Assembly (NCBI GenBank): GCA_021397835.1
Contig: JAJFZO010000287.1
Location: 1,366,501 to 1,430,500 of the forward strand
Source: Moringa oleifera
Taxonomy: Eukaryota; Streptophyta; Magnoliopsida; Brassicales; Moringaceae
DNA: 64,000 nt
Direction: 5' to 3'
Both the position numbers and the translations under genes were made by a program. The first letter of the stretch is position 1; each line of letters opens with the position of its first letter. Below are positions 24,375 through 39,300 of this stretch, in pieces. Under the pieces are notes generated by a model that did no database searches, was not told the DNA's origin, and saw only the letters and a program-made list of their open reading frames with translations.

Positions 24375-27300
24375 ATGAAGCCAGAAAGTCTCGCTGCCTC
24401 TGCATCCATCAACATAGGCTTGGCGCTCATAGCTCTGACGCTTTTCTCCATCTTGAAGAAACAGCCTGCAAACGCGCCCATATACTATGCTCGTCCTCTC
24501 GCCAAACGCCACCCTATACCCGTCTATGAGTCCTTTACCCTCTGTCGCTTCCTCCCTTCGCTTTCTTGGATTCGTCGCGCCTTTCGCGTTACCGAGGACG
24601 AAATCCTTGAAACCAACGGCCTCGATGCGCTCGTCGTCGTCAGACTCTTCAAGTTCGGGTCAGCTTCTCTCTCTCTCTCTCTCTCTCTCTTTCAGAGACA
24701 CACTCTTCAATTCCCATTTTACTGTCTTTTCTCTTACCTGAATTTAGACTATGATTCTCAGCAAGAAGGTTATATTTCCATTAAGTTCTTTGTGCTTGTT
24801 GGAACCAAATTTCAAAACTTTATCCTATGCTATAAGCCAGAATTAATGAAGCATTCTTCTTAGTTTAATAACTATTTGGAAGGATATACAGTCATGGTGG
24901 TTTTATGTGTGCTGATTGTAGTCCATAAGGTTTATTTTCCTGATTTCTTGGAGATTCCTAATATTACACCTTAAGGTGATCAGTTACTCATACTACCAAG
25001 TTGTTTGATTTAATGAGGCAATGAGACCCAATTTTGCCATGCATAATATGGTGAACTATTAATGTATCCAAATTATTGATATTCAAATAATTAGAGGATC
25101 AAGGATGAAAGTTATTCTTTTAAGGGGATATCTGTGTTCTCTCATCACTCTAATTCATTCCTGAACTTCTTCTATGAGTCTGCACTCCACATTAGCATTT
25201 CAGACCTCAATTTAGCTGAATAGTAACAATTTTTGAATCTCAAATATGTCGTCATGAAGCTACATGTAAAATTTCAGCAAGTTCTGTGTGGCACTGTCTG
25301 GCTGACACCACTGACACCATATTGAAGGTGCATGAGGGCTCATGTGGAGTACATAAACTTTCAGATTATTGTGCCACTGAAAATTTGGAATTTACGTCAT
25401 AGAATTTTGGTAGAAAAATTCAAGAAATTGCTGTGAACAAGGTGCATTTAAAAGGATTCTTGCTGCAACATGTGGGCACAGAGATGGGTGTCCTTAAGTG
25501 GTGGCAGATAACATATAGCTCTGCTGAAAACCCTTGGATATAAATGTATTAGTGCTTAGGAGAATACCTAATATCTTTTTAATGCATACAAAGTTCTAGC
25601 CTAATGATAATCCTTTCATCATTTTTTGAAATGCTTCATGTCTTTTAGTGAGTGATGCCCTTAGACCTTTACATATGTGTTGACATTTGTTTTGCAGGAT
25701 TAAACTCTTCCTTGTCTGCTCTCTTGTTGGATTATTAATACTTCTCCCAGTAAATTATACTGACAAGGATGGGCCATCTAGGAGCCACAAATATTCAATG
25801 GATTCCTATGCAATATCTAACATCAGCAGAGGGTCCAATAGGTGAGACTTGCTTATGTTGTATATGACCATTCACAAGGACTAACATAAAGGAAATCATC
25901 CACATATCCATACATATGATATCCCCGATCCTTGACCTCAACTCTTAATGTTTTCACATAGAAGGATGTTGACATGACTTGACGTTATTTGTTGTAATTC
26001 AAAATCATGTGCGAGGCTTTCTTAGCTTAATGAAAAAGATAATACATTTAAGTTTCACATAATGAGTAAAGATAATTGAAGATATTTTGTCCCATCAAAT
26101 TCAGAGACCTTATAGTCTGACCAAGATAGGTAGCTATATGATAATTTCCTTGCTCATGAATAATGTTCTTAAGACTGTCTGATAGAGAAAACATTGTTAT
26201 CTTTTCACTTTCTAGAGGCCACAGATACCTTAATGTGTTCCATTCTTTCAAAGTAATGAATTGATTCTTCTATAATGTATTTCAAGTTCTTCTATCAAAA
26301 AAATAATGCATTTCAAGTTAAACAAACACTTCTCATGCTTGAACTTATTAAAAAGTTTTGTATTGACAGTTGTTCATATGTCATTTATGGTTGATGGAAA
26401 TTGTTGTTCCACATAGTAGATCAACTGATTAGTAATTGGCATAAGCTAATCATAGACTAGCTTACCGCTCCATATGCTGACCAAGTTTCTGTTCATGTTA
26501 TAGGCTGTGGGTGCACTTTGTGTGCTTGTGGTTTATATCTTTCTATGGATTATACCTACTGCATAAGGTGAGTTTTGCACTTGTATTTATGGTTAAGAAA
26601 TTTTCTGAAGAGCTCTGTTGCATGGTATGTTTTTAGTAGACACAGCCTTATCTGAGTTCTAATGCTGGATCATTGGTTCTTGGAATTCTGCATTCAGATA
26701 AGTTGACATAAGAGGTGATTTCCTGCATCATTTAATCTCCAGGAATATAGTGATATACTGGTTAAAAGGATCCAACAACTTCGGAGACTCAAAGATCGGC
26801 CAGATCAGTTTACTATTCTAGTACGGCAAATCCCAATGTGTGTTGAACACAAGGCCCATGGATGTTGTGTTGACCACTTCTTCTCTAAGCATTATCCTGT
26901 CAGTTATCATTCCTATCAAATGTTATACGATGGGAAAAATCTCGAGTATCTTATGGTAAGATTTGAAGAATTCATTGCTGACTACTCTTATGCATTAATC
27001 TTATTACATTGTCGTCCCTGCATGATTAGCATTATAAAAAGGTATGCTATTTTGCTAATTTGAAATTAGCATATGTTAATCATTGACCTCTTATTTCTGT
27101 CGTAGATCATAAAACTTGATATATAGATGATAAATGAATATGTTCTTTATTATACGGGATGAAAGGGAATAAGTTTTCTTAAGGATGGCAAGGGATGGTT
27201 TTCATAAATAGAGGAAATCTTTAAAACAAATGTCAATTGGATTCCATTGGTTTTTTTCTATATTCTTCTGTTGTTCCTTTTTTGACTAATATATTTGCCG

Positions 27301-30300
27301 ACCAAAATTTGGAACTTCAAAATGATGTCACAATGAAGCACATTTCTAGGAACCTTGCTTTTGCTGAAGCGTTCTGCTGTAGTTATTAGAGAGCCAACAT
27401 GAGGAAAAATTTAGAGATTGTAAGAGGCAAAATTTTAGATTTCTGCAGGAGATAAAGTGGCACAGATTTTACCAGCTACATGCTCTGAGACTTGGTGGAT
27501 AATCATGACTCACAATGCAGTTTAGCAGGGCCTGTTGACAATGCAATGTCACAGCAATTTGGCTGGGCATCTTGTGGATCCAGTTATTAAGATGTGTCTG
27601 TGTTTTTTTATGGTCTTTTTAGGATATTTTATGTTTAATTTATATTTCAAAATCATCATTAGTGCTGAGTCAAGTGATACCTATATCAGCTTCCTCGCTG
27701 CTGTGACTCTGTTAGTGTGAGGCTCATAGTATAATGTTATCTATTTCTTCCTTTTCCAACTTTGTTATCAGACCTTTGTTGTTGTTCGCTAGTTACAGAA
27801 AGCCTAACCTTACATTAAGACCTTAAAGATTCTCCTTTGTCTTTGATCAAAGGGGAAAAAAAAAAAAAATTCTCCTTCTCATTGTTAACATCTTTTCTTT
27901 TGAAGACTTAAATCTACTAGCTTGTGATCTAAACACTATAACATTGTACCTTCGTGGTTTACTAAGTAACACCTGATTGGTAGATAAGGGAATACAGGCA
28001 TTAACGTAGAACTTCTCTATATAATGGAAAAAGTATTTAGGTCAATTTAGGATCCCAATCTTTCTTTTCTTCCTAAACTCTTCCTACCTTGGATTTACTT
28101 CTCGTTTAACATAGTTGCACTTTGTTTCTAGATTTCTGAGAAGTCACTCTCTTCTTTTCTTCTGTTCTCATCCCCTTCTCTCTCCATCAGCTATCCTTAT
28201 GAAGGTCATGCTGCCACTCATTAGTTGGCTGCAGCAGCCATGGCAGTCACTACATTGGCATTCGTGGCAGCTGCTGTATTGATAGTCGTTTCAGCCTCGG
28301 TAACTACTTGCATGATGTGCTTCTCTGTTCCTATGTATATAAGATATTTTTCCTGATCCACTTAGATAACTGTGGCAAAATCACAATTGGAGCCATGGCT
28401 CTATCTTGCTGCTCGCCTAGACAACCTGAGAAGTAGTATAATGGCCGAGCCCTGTGGGGCTTTCTTGAGATAATCTAATGCAAGAATCCATTCTAAGACC
28501 TTACATAAAGGCATGGCATGGGGGATGAAGCATAAGGGTAAACTTTGCAAACACTACAAATACCCCATGAAAGGTAGTAAGTATATCAAGAGTAGTTGGG
28601 TGCCACTACATCATCTTGTTCCCAAGTGATACTTTTCTTTCTGTTGATGCTTAAAGGCGTACACGAAGAGACCTTACAAGATATTAACCGCTTTGATCAT
28701 GGCCGCATTATCTTTTCCCATTGAGGGTTTAACCCCCAAAAGAAAAACAACTTGTGATGGTGGGGGGAGTATGTGTAGCCCTATACTGTTCCTAGTTGAT
28801 AGTTTTTCACACTGTGGGATAGGTAGGGTGTAACATGAAGCTTGAAGTCTTGACACGTCAATCTGCACAGTTGATGTTCAAAGTATTGTTCACTTTGAAT
28901 CCTTGGACAAAACTGTGCAGTCACGATCAAAATGGACAATGCCTTGCTGGGCGACATCCTTCTCATCGATTTTAAGCATCAATACTTTCAAATAACACTT
29001 CTCAATTTTATCCCATATTCTGATGTAATCTATTCTCTTCAATGTGTACTCTTCTAACCAATCTCTTTCTTTGTTTTATATTATTCAAAAGCAATACAGC
29101 TTTTACTATGTGTACTGGGGATTGAGTGCAACGGATCTGTGCATGTGGGGATAAATTCATGTTTTTACATTTCTGAAGTTTAGGGGCTATGATATCAAAC
29201 GCCTTCAACAAATCAATGATTATGTAGAGATCAGGTTTGAAGCCAAAGGTAAGTGATTGTAAAGATCTACGGATCTTACATCACAGTGCAAATTTTTACT
29301 CAAATGTCTACCTGGTACTTTGCTTTGCATTACAGAGCACGGAAGCATTATGAGTGCTATCTTGTAAGACTTCTGCAAATGTCCTGCACATTAATCAAGT
29401 GGGTTTCTGAACTGAAGGGGAACCAGGAAAATTGAACTTGTAAACTTCAACATAAAGTAAATGAGATTATTATTTTATCTTATTTTTATGGTAATGGAAC
29501 TATAACATACAATCTCATCTTAGTAATATAGCTACTTGAATTGCATTAAATCGTTTTCAATTTAATAAGTTTTTAGGATTAGTTGTTAGTTGTTTACTTG
29601 CGAAGAAAATAAAGAAAAAGATGGAAAATTTTACTTAGGTCTTACCTTAGAAGCAAGAGTAAGAAATATAAATTAAATCAGTAGTTTTTTTTTTTGAAGT
29701 ATGTAGTTATATTATATATACCTGGCGCCTACGGGTTGCCTCCTGTATACATATATAAGAGTATATGATTTTTAAAAAATCTACATAATCCTCTCAGTTA
29801 TTAAATATAATACTATCCAAAAGACTAATAATGGAATCATAGTAATAAGTTTTCTCTTACGTTCGAAGTAAAACCAGCCCATGCAACCAATTCTATAGCC
29901 AGTGAACCTAAGACCATCTACTAGTATCCCAAAATGGCCAAGATGTTTTCCTAAACCTGTATAGACCATTTGCACCAAAGAAGAATGTGCGCAAGCAACT
30001 CTCTTGCTCCTTGTATAGATCATATCTATTGCCTTGGATAAGATTAGAAGTGGACAAGAATAAATTTTTAGCATTGGATGCCTTTATTTGTTTAGCAGTC
30101 GGATCATAGGGTAGCCAGGTGCAACTTCTAAACCACAAGAGTTCAACTTTGTAATGCCTGAACCACAAGGTAGGTATCTGTTGTCTGCCTTTTTGGACTG
30201 GTTTTCATTGGTAAACATTCATCTTTCGTGAATAGATGCAACTTTTTGCATCTCTAAGTTTCTTCCCATATTATTCTTGATTTATTCATGAAACATGACT

Positions 30301-33300
30301 CTAAAATTAATGCTTGGAAAATGCTGACCTTAGTTTCCTCTCTAGAATAAAGTTGAGGCTAGAGGATGATATCTGTAGGAAATTAATAAAAGTTGATGGT
30401 ATGATTTTGAGTTCAGCTTTGCAATTTTAATGGTTTCCAAATGCTTGGAGAATGTATGCTATCTTTGGTTAATATGGAGCGATTTCTGTAGTTGAAATTA
30501 CCTTGTGACCTTGTTCATAAAATGTAGTTTACTCTTACTATACCCCTTCTGTTCATTGATTTTTAAGAAATGAAATGAGGATATTCAGTGATTAGATTTA
30601 AAATGATCCATCTTGGATGACATCAAGTCGCTAACCTTTTGATCATTGGTTCTTCGTCACTAGTTTTACGGAGATAATGATCCTTGTTCTTTCAATATGC
30701 AAACTAGATTCTGGACTCAAGCTACTTACTGTGCCTTAAATACAGGATCCTTCATTCCAATTTTCTCTCTTTTTTTTTTCAATGTTTCTGTCACACCTGT
30801 CAGAGATATTTTTATATGTAGTACCAGGCAGAAAATATTGCAAAGAAAATAAAAGATAGGAAAGAGAAATGTGGGCTCAAGAGACACAGCGGAGAGCCGT
30901 TACTTTTGGGAGCATCACAAGAAAACTCAACATTAGCCATGTATGAGGAAAAGCTTCAGGAGCTTTGCGATAAGATTGGTGAACTGCAGGGTGAAAATAT
31001 GCTCAAGGGAAAGGTATTTTGATGTGTGTCTCTTGTTAAATCATGCATTTTGTTTGCTATCTGTGGTCCGAATATGAGACCTTACTGGCACAAGACTGGT
31101 CATATTTTCTCCTGCTTTTGTTCATATGTATGTGTGTGAGTGTGTGTTTATTTACATACTAGCGATTCATCCCTGACACTGCTACCTTTGTTGCTGTGTG
31201 TCTTTCGTCACTGTCAGTCAATTAATTCGCCTAGAGAAACCATATATTTTGCCTATGAGACTTTTGACAACTATGCAGAATCATAGATCACTTTGAGAGG
31301 CCTCTTCTCATTTTCCTATTTCTTTTCCTTCCTTAAAATTTGTTAGAGTGGATGATTCACTTTAATAGAAATGTGGTGTATTATGGAAAATAAGAGAACA
31401 TGAGCTGTAAATTAAATTTCCAAAAACTAGGCACATGTTGGCATAGTTTTCACTCTTCAAAAAACATAATCCCTTATCTCCTTGAATACTGCTGCTTCAA
31501 ACTTTCTGTCGAGAGCAGTTTGCCGCCTTCTTCAGCATGCCCCCATCCTCTTTAGCAGTTGTAGAAGTTGTAAAAAGTCTTAAGCATCTGTTGAATCCCT
31601 TAAATTTAATTGTTGCATAAAGTAATGCATGATTGAGGCCACACTGTGAGGTCTTACTTTTCTGTTTTCTTGGCTACTTGAAAGAACTTTTGAAAATTCT
31701 TTAATGAGGACTCCAATAATTTAAGTCAATGCAATCTTATCTTCTTCAAATTTCAATCTGACAGACAGGTTTTTGTTGAAATCACTTGATATTGACACAA
31801 GCAGTGTGGATCCAACGTCATATTTCTTGAGGGCTGTTGCCTTACTACTTTATAGTTTGTATGACAGTGACTAGATTTTTGTTCTGTCATTTACGGCTAC
31901 CATATCGAGGAACCATTAGAAGTAAGATTTTGGGAAATGATAGACTTAGGGTAATGTTAATTATAAGGTGGCATGCATCAGTTTATTATTGATTGCATAT
32001 ATCCTGGTTGTTTTGCGACAAACAAAAGAATATGTACTGATAATGGGTTGCAAAGCTGAGAATCCACAGTATAAATTTTAAGTCATAACTACAGTTTGAA
32101 CAACCATGTTCCCACATGAATCCCTCTGCATCTTTGTTTTCCTAAGGACAGAGTGATATCATTATGAGAAGCTTTATGTTTTGAATATCCAATATTCAAT
32201 AGCAATTCAAAAGTTATAAGTGCTGACTTTTTTTTACACTGTGTAGGAGTTACCTGTTGCATTTGTTGCATTTAAATCCCGATGGGGTGCTGCACTAGCT
32301 GCCCAAACTCAGCAGCACCCACATCCTCTACAACTGATGACTGAAGTGGCTCCGGAGCCAAGAGATGTGTCATGGAGGAATCTAGCAATTCCATATAAAT
32401 TCTTGCCTCTTCACAAAATTGGAGTTATTCTTGCAGCATCACTTCTTACAATTTTCTTTGCTATCCTGGTCGCAGCAGTTCAAGGAATAGCGAAATTTAA
32501 CAAATTGAAGAAATGGTTTCCCCCGGTCAGAGCCATTGAATTGATGTAAGGACTCTCTGATGCTAGTGTTTCAAGCGTTTTCTCCTGTATTTATGAGGGA
32601 AAAGCAAAAGTATATGGCAAATAACTGATGAGTGTCAGTACATTTGAGTTGGTTACCTAGTATCACGTGTGAAATCTTCACCGTGTTTTCAATCTGAATC
32701 TTCAATTTATTTAGTGGTTTATTTCATAAGTTTTCCTGGATATTCCTTCATTTTTTTCTGACATATTAGTTGTGCACAGACCAGGACTAAGCTCCATCGT
32801 AACAGGTTACCTTCCAAGTGCCATTCTCAAAGGATTTATATACATTGTTCCCTTTGCAATGCTTGCCATGTCTAAACTTGGTGGTTCTATCTCAAGGAGC
32901 AAGGAGGAAATAAAAGCTTGCAACATGGTTTTCTATTTTCTAGTGGGAAATGTATTCTTTTTGAGCTTGATATCAGGGTCCCTGCTCGAGGAAATTGGAG
33001 AATATTTTAATCATCCTAAGGATTATCCCAGTCATCTTGCATCCGCTGTTTCTGCCCAAGTAAGTTTAACTTCTCTAAGTTATAATACCTTATTTGATCT
33101 TCTTCCAAGTATAATTGAAGTGTGTGCACGAGATGGATTACTAAAAGATCAAAGTACAATGCATTACCAAATTTATTTACTTTACACTAAATAAATTGGT
33201 TCTGTATAGGTGTTGGATGATCTGCATAGTTATTTTTGGTGATACGTTCTTCGTCGCTAACTTTTAGTTTATTTAGCATGCTGGATATGTAGGATTGATC

Positions 33301-36300
33301 ATTTGTTTATTTCTATTCCAGGCAGATTTTTTTGTCACATACATCTTGACAGATGGTCTATCAGGGTTTTCCCTGGAGATTCTTCAGTTGGGGCTTCTCA
33401 TTTGGGATTTTATGAAGTCCCATACATATGCCCGTGGAAAGGAGAAAAGCCCTTATCTCTATTCATTTCCCTATTTCAGGGTCATCCCATTGGTCTGCCT
33501 GTCTATACTGATTGGTCTGGTGTATGCAGTTGTGACTCCATTGCTGCCTCCTTTCCTCGTAGGCTACTTCTGTCTAGGCTATGTTGTGTACGTCAACCAG
33601 GTTTGCTTTCCTCACCTTTTGTAGATCAATAATGTTAAATAACATTCTCATAATTGATTGTATTCTGAGTCTTATTCTTTCCTTACACTATGTGATTAAG
33701 AACCAAAGAAGGCAAAAATAGAAAAATATATGTCACCTTAATATTTTTCAGGGGATGTGTTATAGAATTATTTTGAGAATTAGGTCTTGAGGCCTGTTTT
33801 TGTTCATCATCTTCCCAAAATCTCTTGTTCTTCCAAAACCCCTCATTTTCCATGGTTCCTTAGCAATCTATCTTCAATCATTTGCTGCCATTATCGAGAG
33901 GAAAAAATTTTTTAAAAAAAAAACCAAAAAAAGGAGAAGGGAAATCTTCGGGTGTGAATAACAAAAATTGGTATGAAATCAAAGGATTTTGATTAAGTTC
34001 TTAGATCCTTTTTTATTGGGGTGCACCGTCCAAATGAACCAAAGCTTGTTGATCAGTCTTTCATTTGGAGATCTCCTAATAGTGTTAACACATCTAACGT
34101 TGCGAATTTGTTGTTACCTAGCTTATCAAGGATTTTATTTTTTTAAAACTAATTCTTATTTTTTTTACTTTTAGTATTTAGTTTCCATTAAAAAAAATGC
34201 AAAACTATGAAACAAAAAAAAAAAAAAAAAGAAAATAAACTACAAGAGAAAAGATAGAAAAAGAAGTGTGGAATATTTTTCTTTGTTATGGTAACAAAGG
34301 TACATTCTAAGTATTATTAGCCAAATGACTATGACAATGCACCAAGGGAATTGCATAAACCAAAACAAACCTTTTTGATGATAATTCAACAAATGTACTA
34401 TCTAGTCATAATAGATAATTGCACTAAGATTTTGACTTTTAGTTATATTAAAAACATTTATATTCTGCAGTCTCAAGCTTTTGTGTAATGTCAATAAGTT
34501 TAAAGTGTAGTCTTAAGAATATTTTCTTAAAATCATTGCCTACATGAGAGTTATTGCTAGTTGAATATCTAGCTCTTTAAGCTTGTTATTTGTCAAAGTA
34601 AAGAATATGGATGAATTGGAGTAGATAGAATTACCAAACGATTTTGATGTATATTTTGATTTTGGCATGCTTGAGCTTAAAATTAGCTTGCGATTACACT
34701 CAAAAGAAATTCACACAAATTGTCTAAAAATCTTAAGGACGGTAAAAGACTCCTCAAAGTCTTTCCTTTGTTGTGAGGCAAGTAAAGAATTTTCTTAGCT
34801 TCTCCTCAAAAGTCTTCCATTTTTCTTAGGATTAAACAATTAATTTGCATTTCTTTAGTATAAATATAAAAGCTAGTTTATGCTCAAGCATGCTTACATC
34901 AACAAATGCATCGGAATCTTCTAGTAATTTTGTCTAACTCCATGAATATGCACTGTCATACTTTATTTGAGAAATAACAAGCTCAAACAATTGGATGTTC
35001 TAGTGCAGCGAAATGTTTGCTTTAAAAAATATATATAGGACAATATCAAAGAACAAATTTAAAAAAGCATAATAGGATCTAAAACTTAAAAAAAAAAATT
35101 GATGAATGTTATTAAACTCTCTCTAACCATTACAGTAAATCTTTAAATAATGTTTGCACTGCCAATAATAAAAGAAATAAACTAAGAATACGAAATTTAA
35201 GAAAAATAAAAAAGTAAAGCAAATAAACTAAGAATAGGAAATGGATTTAGATTAAAGATAGAAACTAGTTTTAAAATAAACTAGAAATAAGAAACGAATC
35301 AAATAAACTAGAAATAGTTTTCATAAACTAAGAATAAGAAATTGATTTAGATTAAAGATAAAAACTAGTTTTGAAATAAACTAGAAATAAAAAACAAATC
35401 AAATAAACTAGAAATAGGAAATTAATTAAATAAACTTAAAATAAGAATTAAAAATAGGAAACTAATCAAACAAAACTTATAGGAAATTAATATAGGTGTA
35501 TGTTGCATCAATTCCATTCACTTTGGAAAAAACTTGCCCTTGAGTTGTGTCTGCAAAGAAAACTCTGGCGAAATATTCGAAAATATTAGCGACATTGGAA
35601 GTATTATAAATATTCATATAAGTTGAAAGTTCAACCTTATAAGTATTATCTTTAATATTCTGAAAGACATGGGAAGGACCAATTTTCTTATTCACATTGT
35701 ATGTATTGGCTGAAAATCATTGCTTTCGAAGATAGATCATTACCAAATCACTGTCATTGAACAACTTAAGGCATCGATGTCGGTCTGTATTAGTCTTACA
35801 ATGAAGATTAACTATTTCTAAATTTTTTTTATCTCGTGTTGATTCTTTTGAATATGCTCCACAAGCTCCTTAGCGTTAGGATTGGCATCAACCTGAATAA
35901 CATTTTCTCTATCCATAAATCCAAGGAACAAACGATGGTCAGTCATAAAGCTACACTCTTTAAGTTTGTATACCACTTATTAGCTTGTAAGACCAATAGA
36001 ACTTCCTTGAGATGATACTTTTTCTCATCCTTACTCTACTTGAGAATATAATCAAACTAAACTGCCACAAATTTTCTAATAAATGGATGGAAAACTTATT
36101 CATCAATTACGTGAATATGTTCGACATGTTTGATATCACAAAAAGCATCTCTAGCCATTTGTAGAAGCCATCTTTAGTTTAAAAATTGTTTTTCACTCAT
36201 CTCCAAATCGAATACGAATCATTATTTTATTAATAGATGTTATCAACATACGTTCACCAATTGTCATTTTAGGGTAAGTAAAGTAGGATTTGCACAAAAA

Positions 36301-39300
36301 CTTGCGCTCTCACGAATGAACCTTTGATTAAGTATCTTATTAACTTGTCACTGCAACTGTTATTTGGGCTTATATGATGATGTGGTAAGTTTGACAAACT
36401 AGCTCCATGTAGTAAATCGATGTAGTGTTAAATGTTTCTAACAAAAATTAAGAAACAATTGACTAAATTCTCTATTATATATATTATATATAAAGAGTTA
36501 GGTATATACAATAACTTTAACAACAAAAGATGAAAGTATTTAGACTATATCTTAACAAAATGATCTCATGATTTATGGAATATTTTAACAAGATAGTCTC
36601 ATGATTTATGAAACATCCTAACAGAATGATTCTATAACTTATCCTAATAGATGGTCCTAATTTTAGGGATACAATGTAACACAAATAAGTCATTAATCAT
36701 GTTTTCTCACACTTTCCTTCAAGTTGGAGAATATGTATTTTTCATACTCTTAAACACTGAGGTGTTTAATCCTCTAGTCAGTACATCTATAAATTAGCCA
36801 TGTGTGAACACATAAAAGATGCAAATTAATCTGCTCTTCAATTTTTCTTGGATGAAGCATCCAACAATTTCAATGCGTTTTGTTTGATCATATTATACCA
36901 GTTTATTGTCAAAATAAAGTCTCATTGGACTATCTCACTTAATCTTTAAGTCTTCTAAAATAATCTTCAACCAAAGTAATTTGCACACACCTTGAGCCAT
37001 TGCTTTGAATTTTATTTTGTACTAAACCGAGCTACTGCATTTTTTGTTTCTTACTTCTCCATGTCATAAGATTAACGCCAACAAAGATACAATTTCCCAT
37101 GGTTGACATCTTGTCAATCACTGATCCAACATAATTAGCATCCGTATATGATTCAAGTACTAAACCTTCATTTTTTTTATACAAAATATCGTTTCCTAAT
37201 GTCTTTTTGAGATATTGTAACATTCGGTGAGTGGCCTAGAGATGAACTTCCCTTGGGCAATGCATGAACTATCTAGTCGTGTATGAGGCAAATAAATGAG
37301 TTTGCCAATTAGGCATTGATACATCTTCCTATCTACTGCAACGTCGTTCCTTTGCATTTCCAAGTTTAAGATTTAAGTCTATTGGAGTACTTATTAGTTT
37401 GCATGTTGTCTTGCTTGTCTTTTTAATAGGATTTGTGAAATGCTTTTGTTAGGAGATAAAAATGTTTTTTTTAGAGTCATTTAGATCCCAAGAAAATATT
37501 TTAGCCTTTCCAATACTTTGATTTCAAACTCCTTAGCCAAACAGTGACTCAAATATTATCTTTCTTTATCATCATTTCTTGTCACATTATGTCATCAACA
37601 TATATTAAGAGTATTATGGCTCCCCCTGAATGTGAGTGTTTAGTGAACATGTGATTATCTTGACTTTGTCTATAACCCATGGCAATCATCACTCATTCAA
37701 ACTTGCCAAATCATACTTGTGGTAATTATTTAAGTTTATACAAGGCTTTCTTCAACTTGCACAGTATGAATATCCAAGTTCTTCTCGTAACCTCATAAGA
37801 CTTTGATATCAATTTCTTCTTCAATTTATCCATGCAAGAATGCATTCTTAACATCAAATTATTGCAACTTCCAGCCATAATTAGCTCTCAAGATTTTGAA
37901 CAATATTCATTTTTGTAATTTGAGCAAAAGTGTCTAACTAGTCAATCCCATAAGTTTTAGTATAACCCTTGGTTACTAGTCTTGCCTTTTATCTCTTTAT
38001 GGATCCATCTACTCTATATTCACTGTGTAAACCCATTTACACTCCACTCTTCTTTGTTAGTGACAACTTCACCAAGTTTCGAGTTTTGTTCTTCTTCAGT
38101 GCCATTATTTCTACATTCATAGCCTGTTTCCATTTCTCATTTGACAAAGCCTCAGATAAGGTGGTAGGGATAGTGTTTAGACTAACAAGAAAGGCTCTAT
38201 AGGGATAGCGAAAAATATTTGAAAGATATGAAATGTGCAAGAGGATATAAAGGTCATTTAGTGCACTCTCTAGTTTATTTTCTTACAGCAATAGGAAGGC
38301 CTTGATCATTGTTGTTTACATGAGATTTAGTTTTATCTTACAATGAAGGATTGAAAATTGTTACTTCATTCTCACAATCTAGGTTGGACTCTTAAACATG
38401 CACAAATTCGAGGTCAATCTTCTTCTTCTTTGAATATAGTTAGCCAAGTCTCATATTCTTAATAACAGAGTTAGGGTTTTTTGAAACTTTAGATATAGAT
38501 TTAGACATAGATTTTGGTTATGACTCAGATATCGACTCAGACAGACAAATGATTTGGTATAGTAGAACTAGGTTTAGATATTAGAAGTAACAACAGATCA
38601 AACAAGACATCACTACCTTTATCTTCAATTGTTGAATTCTCTCTCTGATAATAAAGTGTGATGAAGATAGCTGTTCATGAAAAGTAACATCTATTGAAAT
38701 ATTGAACTTCTTTGATGGAGGATAACAACATTTATACTCTTTTTAAGTTGAAGAATAATCCACAACTACGCACTTTATTGCCTTTGAATCAAACTTTTTC
38801 CTATTTCAACTATGAACATGGACAAATGACATACCTAAATATCCTAGGGACAAGATTATTTGTAATATATATGTTTCGATAGAATGTTGAAAGTGTGTCC
38901 ATTGGACTCTTAAATCCCAAGACTCTAGAAGACGAATGATTTATAAGGTAAGTTGTTTTAAGAACTGCTTCTCCTTTAAAGGATTTAGGCAACCTTTTTT
39001 TTTTTGAAATAAGAAAGCTCGGGTTGACTTAGAGAGATGATCATTTCTTCTTTCTACTATCTTGTTTTGTTGAGGTGTATCGAAACATGATTACTTGTTT
39101 ACTATGCTTTACTATGCTTTTTTTTAAAAAAAATTGACATTATCTAATTTAAACTTTTTGATATTGACTCGAAATTGATTCTTAACCATGAAACAAGAAT
39201 TAGGGAGGACAATACTGACATCAGATTTGTGTTTAAGTAGAAAAAGTTCAAGTAACACTAGTAGAATCATTAATAAATGATACAAATCATCTTGCCTACA

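Noticed and set aside
24666..24691. Microsatellites and homopolymer runs considered as CRISPR-like or regulatory arrays
   Set aside because: Simple CT, TA and A/T runs have no spacer structure; CRISPR arrays are not expected in a plant nuclear window.
24487..24741. Open frame overlapping exon 1 of the CSC1-like gene
   Set aside because: It is out of frame with the conserved protein and continues through the CT microsatellite of intron 1.
28640..28870. Polypurine-like stretch and possible LTR start in intron 4
   Set aside because: No second LTR, primer-binding site or pol remnant was found nearby.
29781..30168. Two overlapping minus-strand frames in intron 4
   Set aside because: I considered organellar or transposon origin because of an aromatic- and Arg-rich composition, but recognised no family and saw no supporting flanks.
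32337..33194. Two short plus-strand open frames that look like separate small membrane genes (also 45837-46694)
   Set aside because: They are exons 6 and 7 of the CSC1-like gene. The ATG at 32337 is internal, and the 3' part of the second frame runs past the donor at 33059 into intron.
33303..33632. Overlapping open frame in another phase of exon 8
   Set aside because: Only the frame of 33322-33600 carries the conserved family sequence; the other is a shadow.
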